The position numbers were made by a program, and so were the translations under genes. Below are positions 5,962 through 5,962 of a DNA stretch of 5,962 nucleotides, in pieces. The notes below the pieces were generated by a model, which was given only the letters and a program-made list of their open reading frames with translations, was not told the DNA's origin and searched no databases. The DNA comes from Gammaproteobacteria bacterium (GTDB taxonomy: Bacteria > Pseudomonadota > Gammaproteobacteria > Ga0077536), in NCBI GenBank assembly GCA_030639105.1, contig DAOWDI010000207.1, positions 1 through 5,962 of the forward strand. The letters are read 5' to 3'. The first letter of the stretch is position 1; every line of letters begins with the position of its first letter.

Positions 5962-5962
5962 C

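Overview
The window looks like a chromosomal segment of a gammaproteobacterium. The evidence is proteobacterial-type HtpG, PrmB and AroC proteins, the prmB-aroC adjacency known from E. coli, GlcE and GlcF subunits close to the E. coli proteins, and an MlaA (VacJ) outer-membrane lipoprotein, which implies a Gram-negative envelope. GC is moderately high (high fifties by eye). Order and genus cannot be fixed from the sequence alone. All genes are housekeeping or central-metabolism genes. I see no IS element, prophage, CRISPR array, tRNA or rRNA.

Layout from left to right: the 3' half of htpG (Hsp90 chaperone, 2-955, cut by the left edge), then prmB (959-1843, methyltransferase for ribosomal protein L3), separated by only 3 nt and probably translationally coupled. 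A 221-nt gap (1844-2064) follows. It contains inverted repeats and promoter-like elements. Next is aroC (2065-3162, chorismate synthase). A 129-nt gap with a 9-bp inverted repeat leads to glcE (about 3292-4437) and glcF (4442-5674), the FAD-binding and iron-sulfur subunits of glycolate oxidase. On the minus strand, the 3' end of mlaA (5668-5961) converges on glcF and overlaps it by 7 bp; the gene runs off the right edge.

Functionally there are four modules: protein folding (htpG), ribosome modification plus aromatic amino acid biosynthesis (prmB-aroC), glycolate oxidation (glcEF), and outer-membrane lipid asymmetry (mlaA). The catalytic subunit glcD is not next to glcE or glcF, so it must lie elsewhere or be replaced.

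The items most worth a second look are: an AT-rich first 37 bases that do not fit HtpG and may be a junction artefact; substitutions in the first AroC signature next to the conserved histidine; the palindromic, possibly leaderless, start of aroC; and the glcEF pair without glcD. I found no convincing sign of an undescribed system. This is mostly ordinary core genome.
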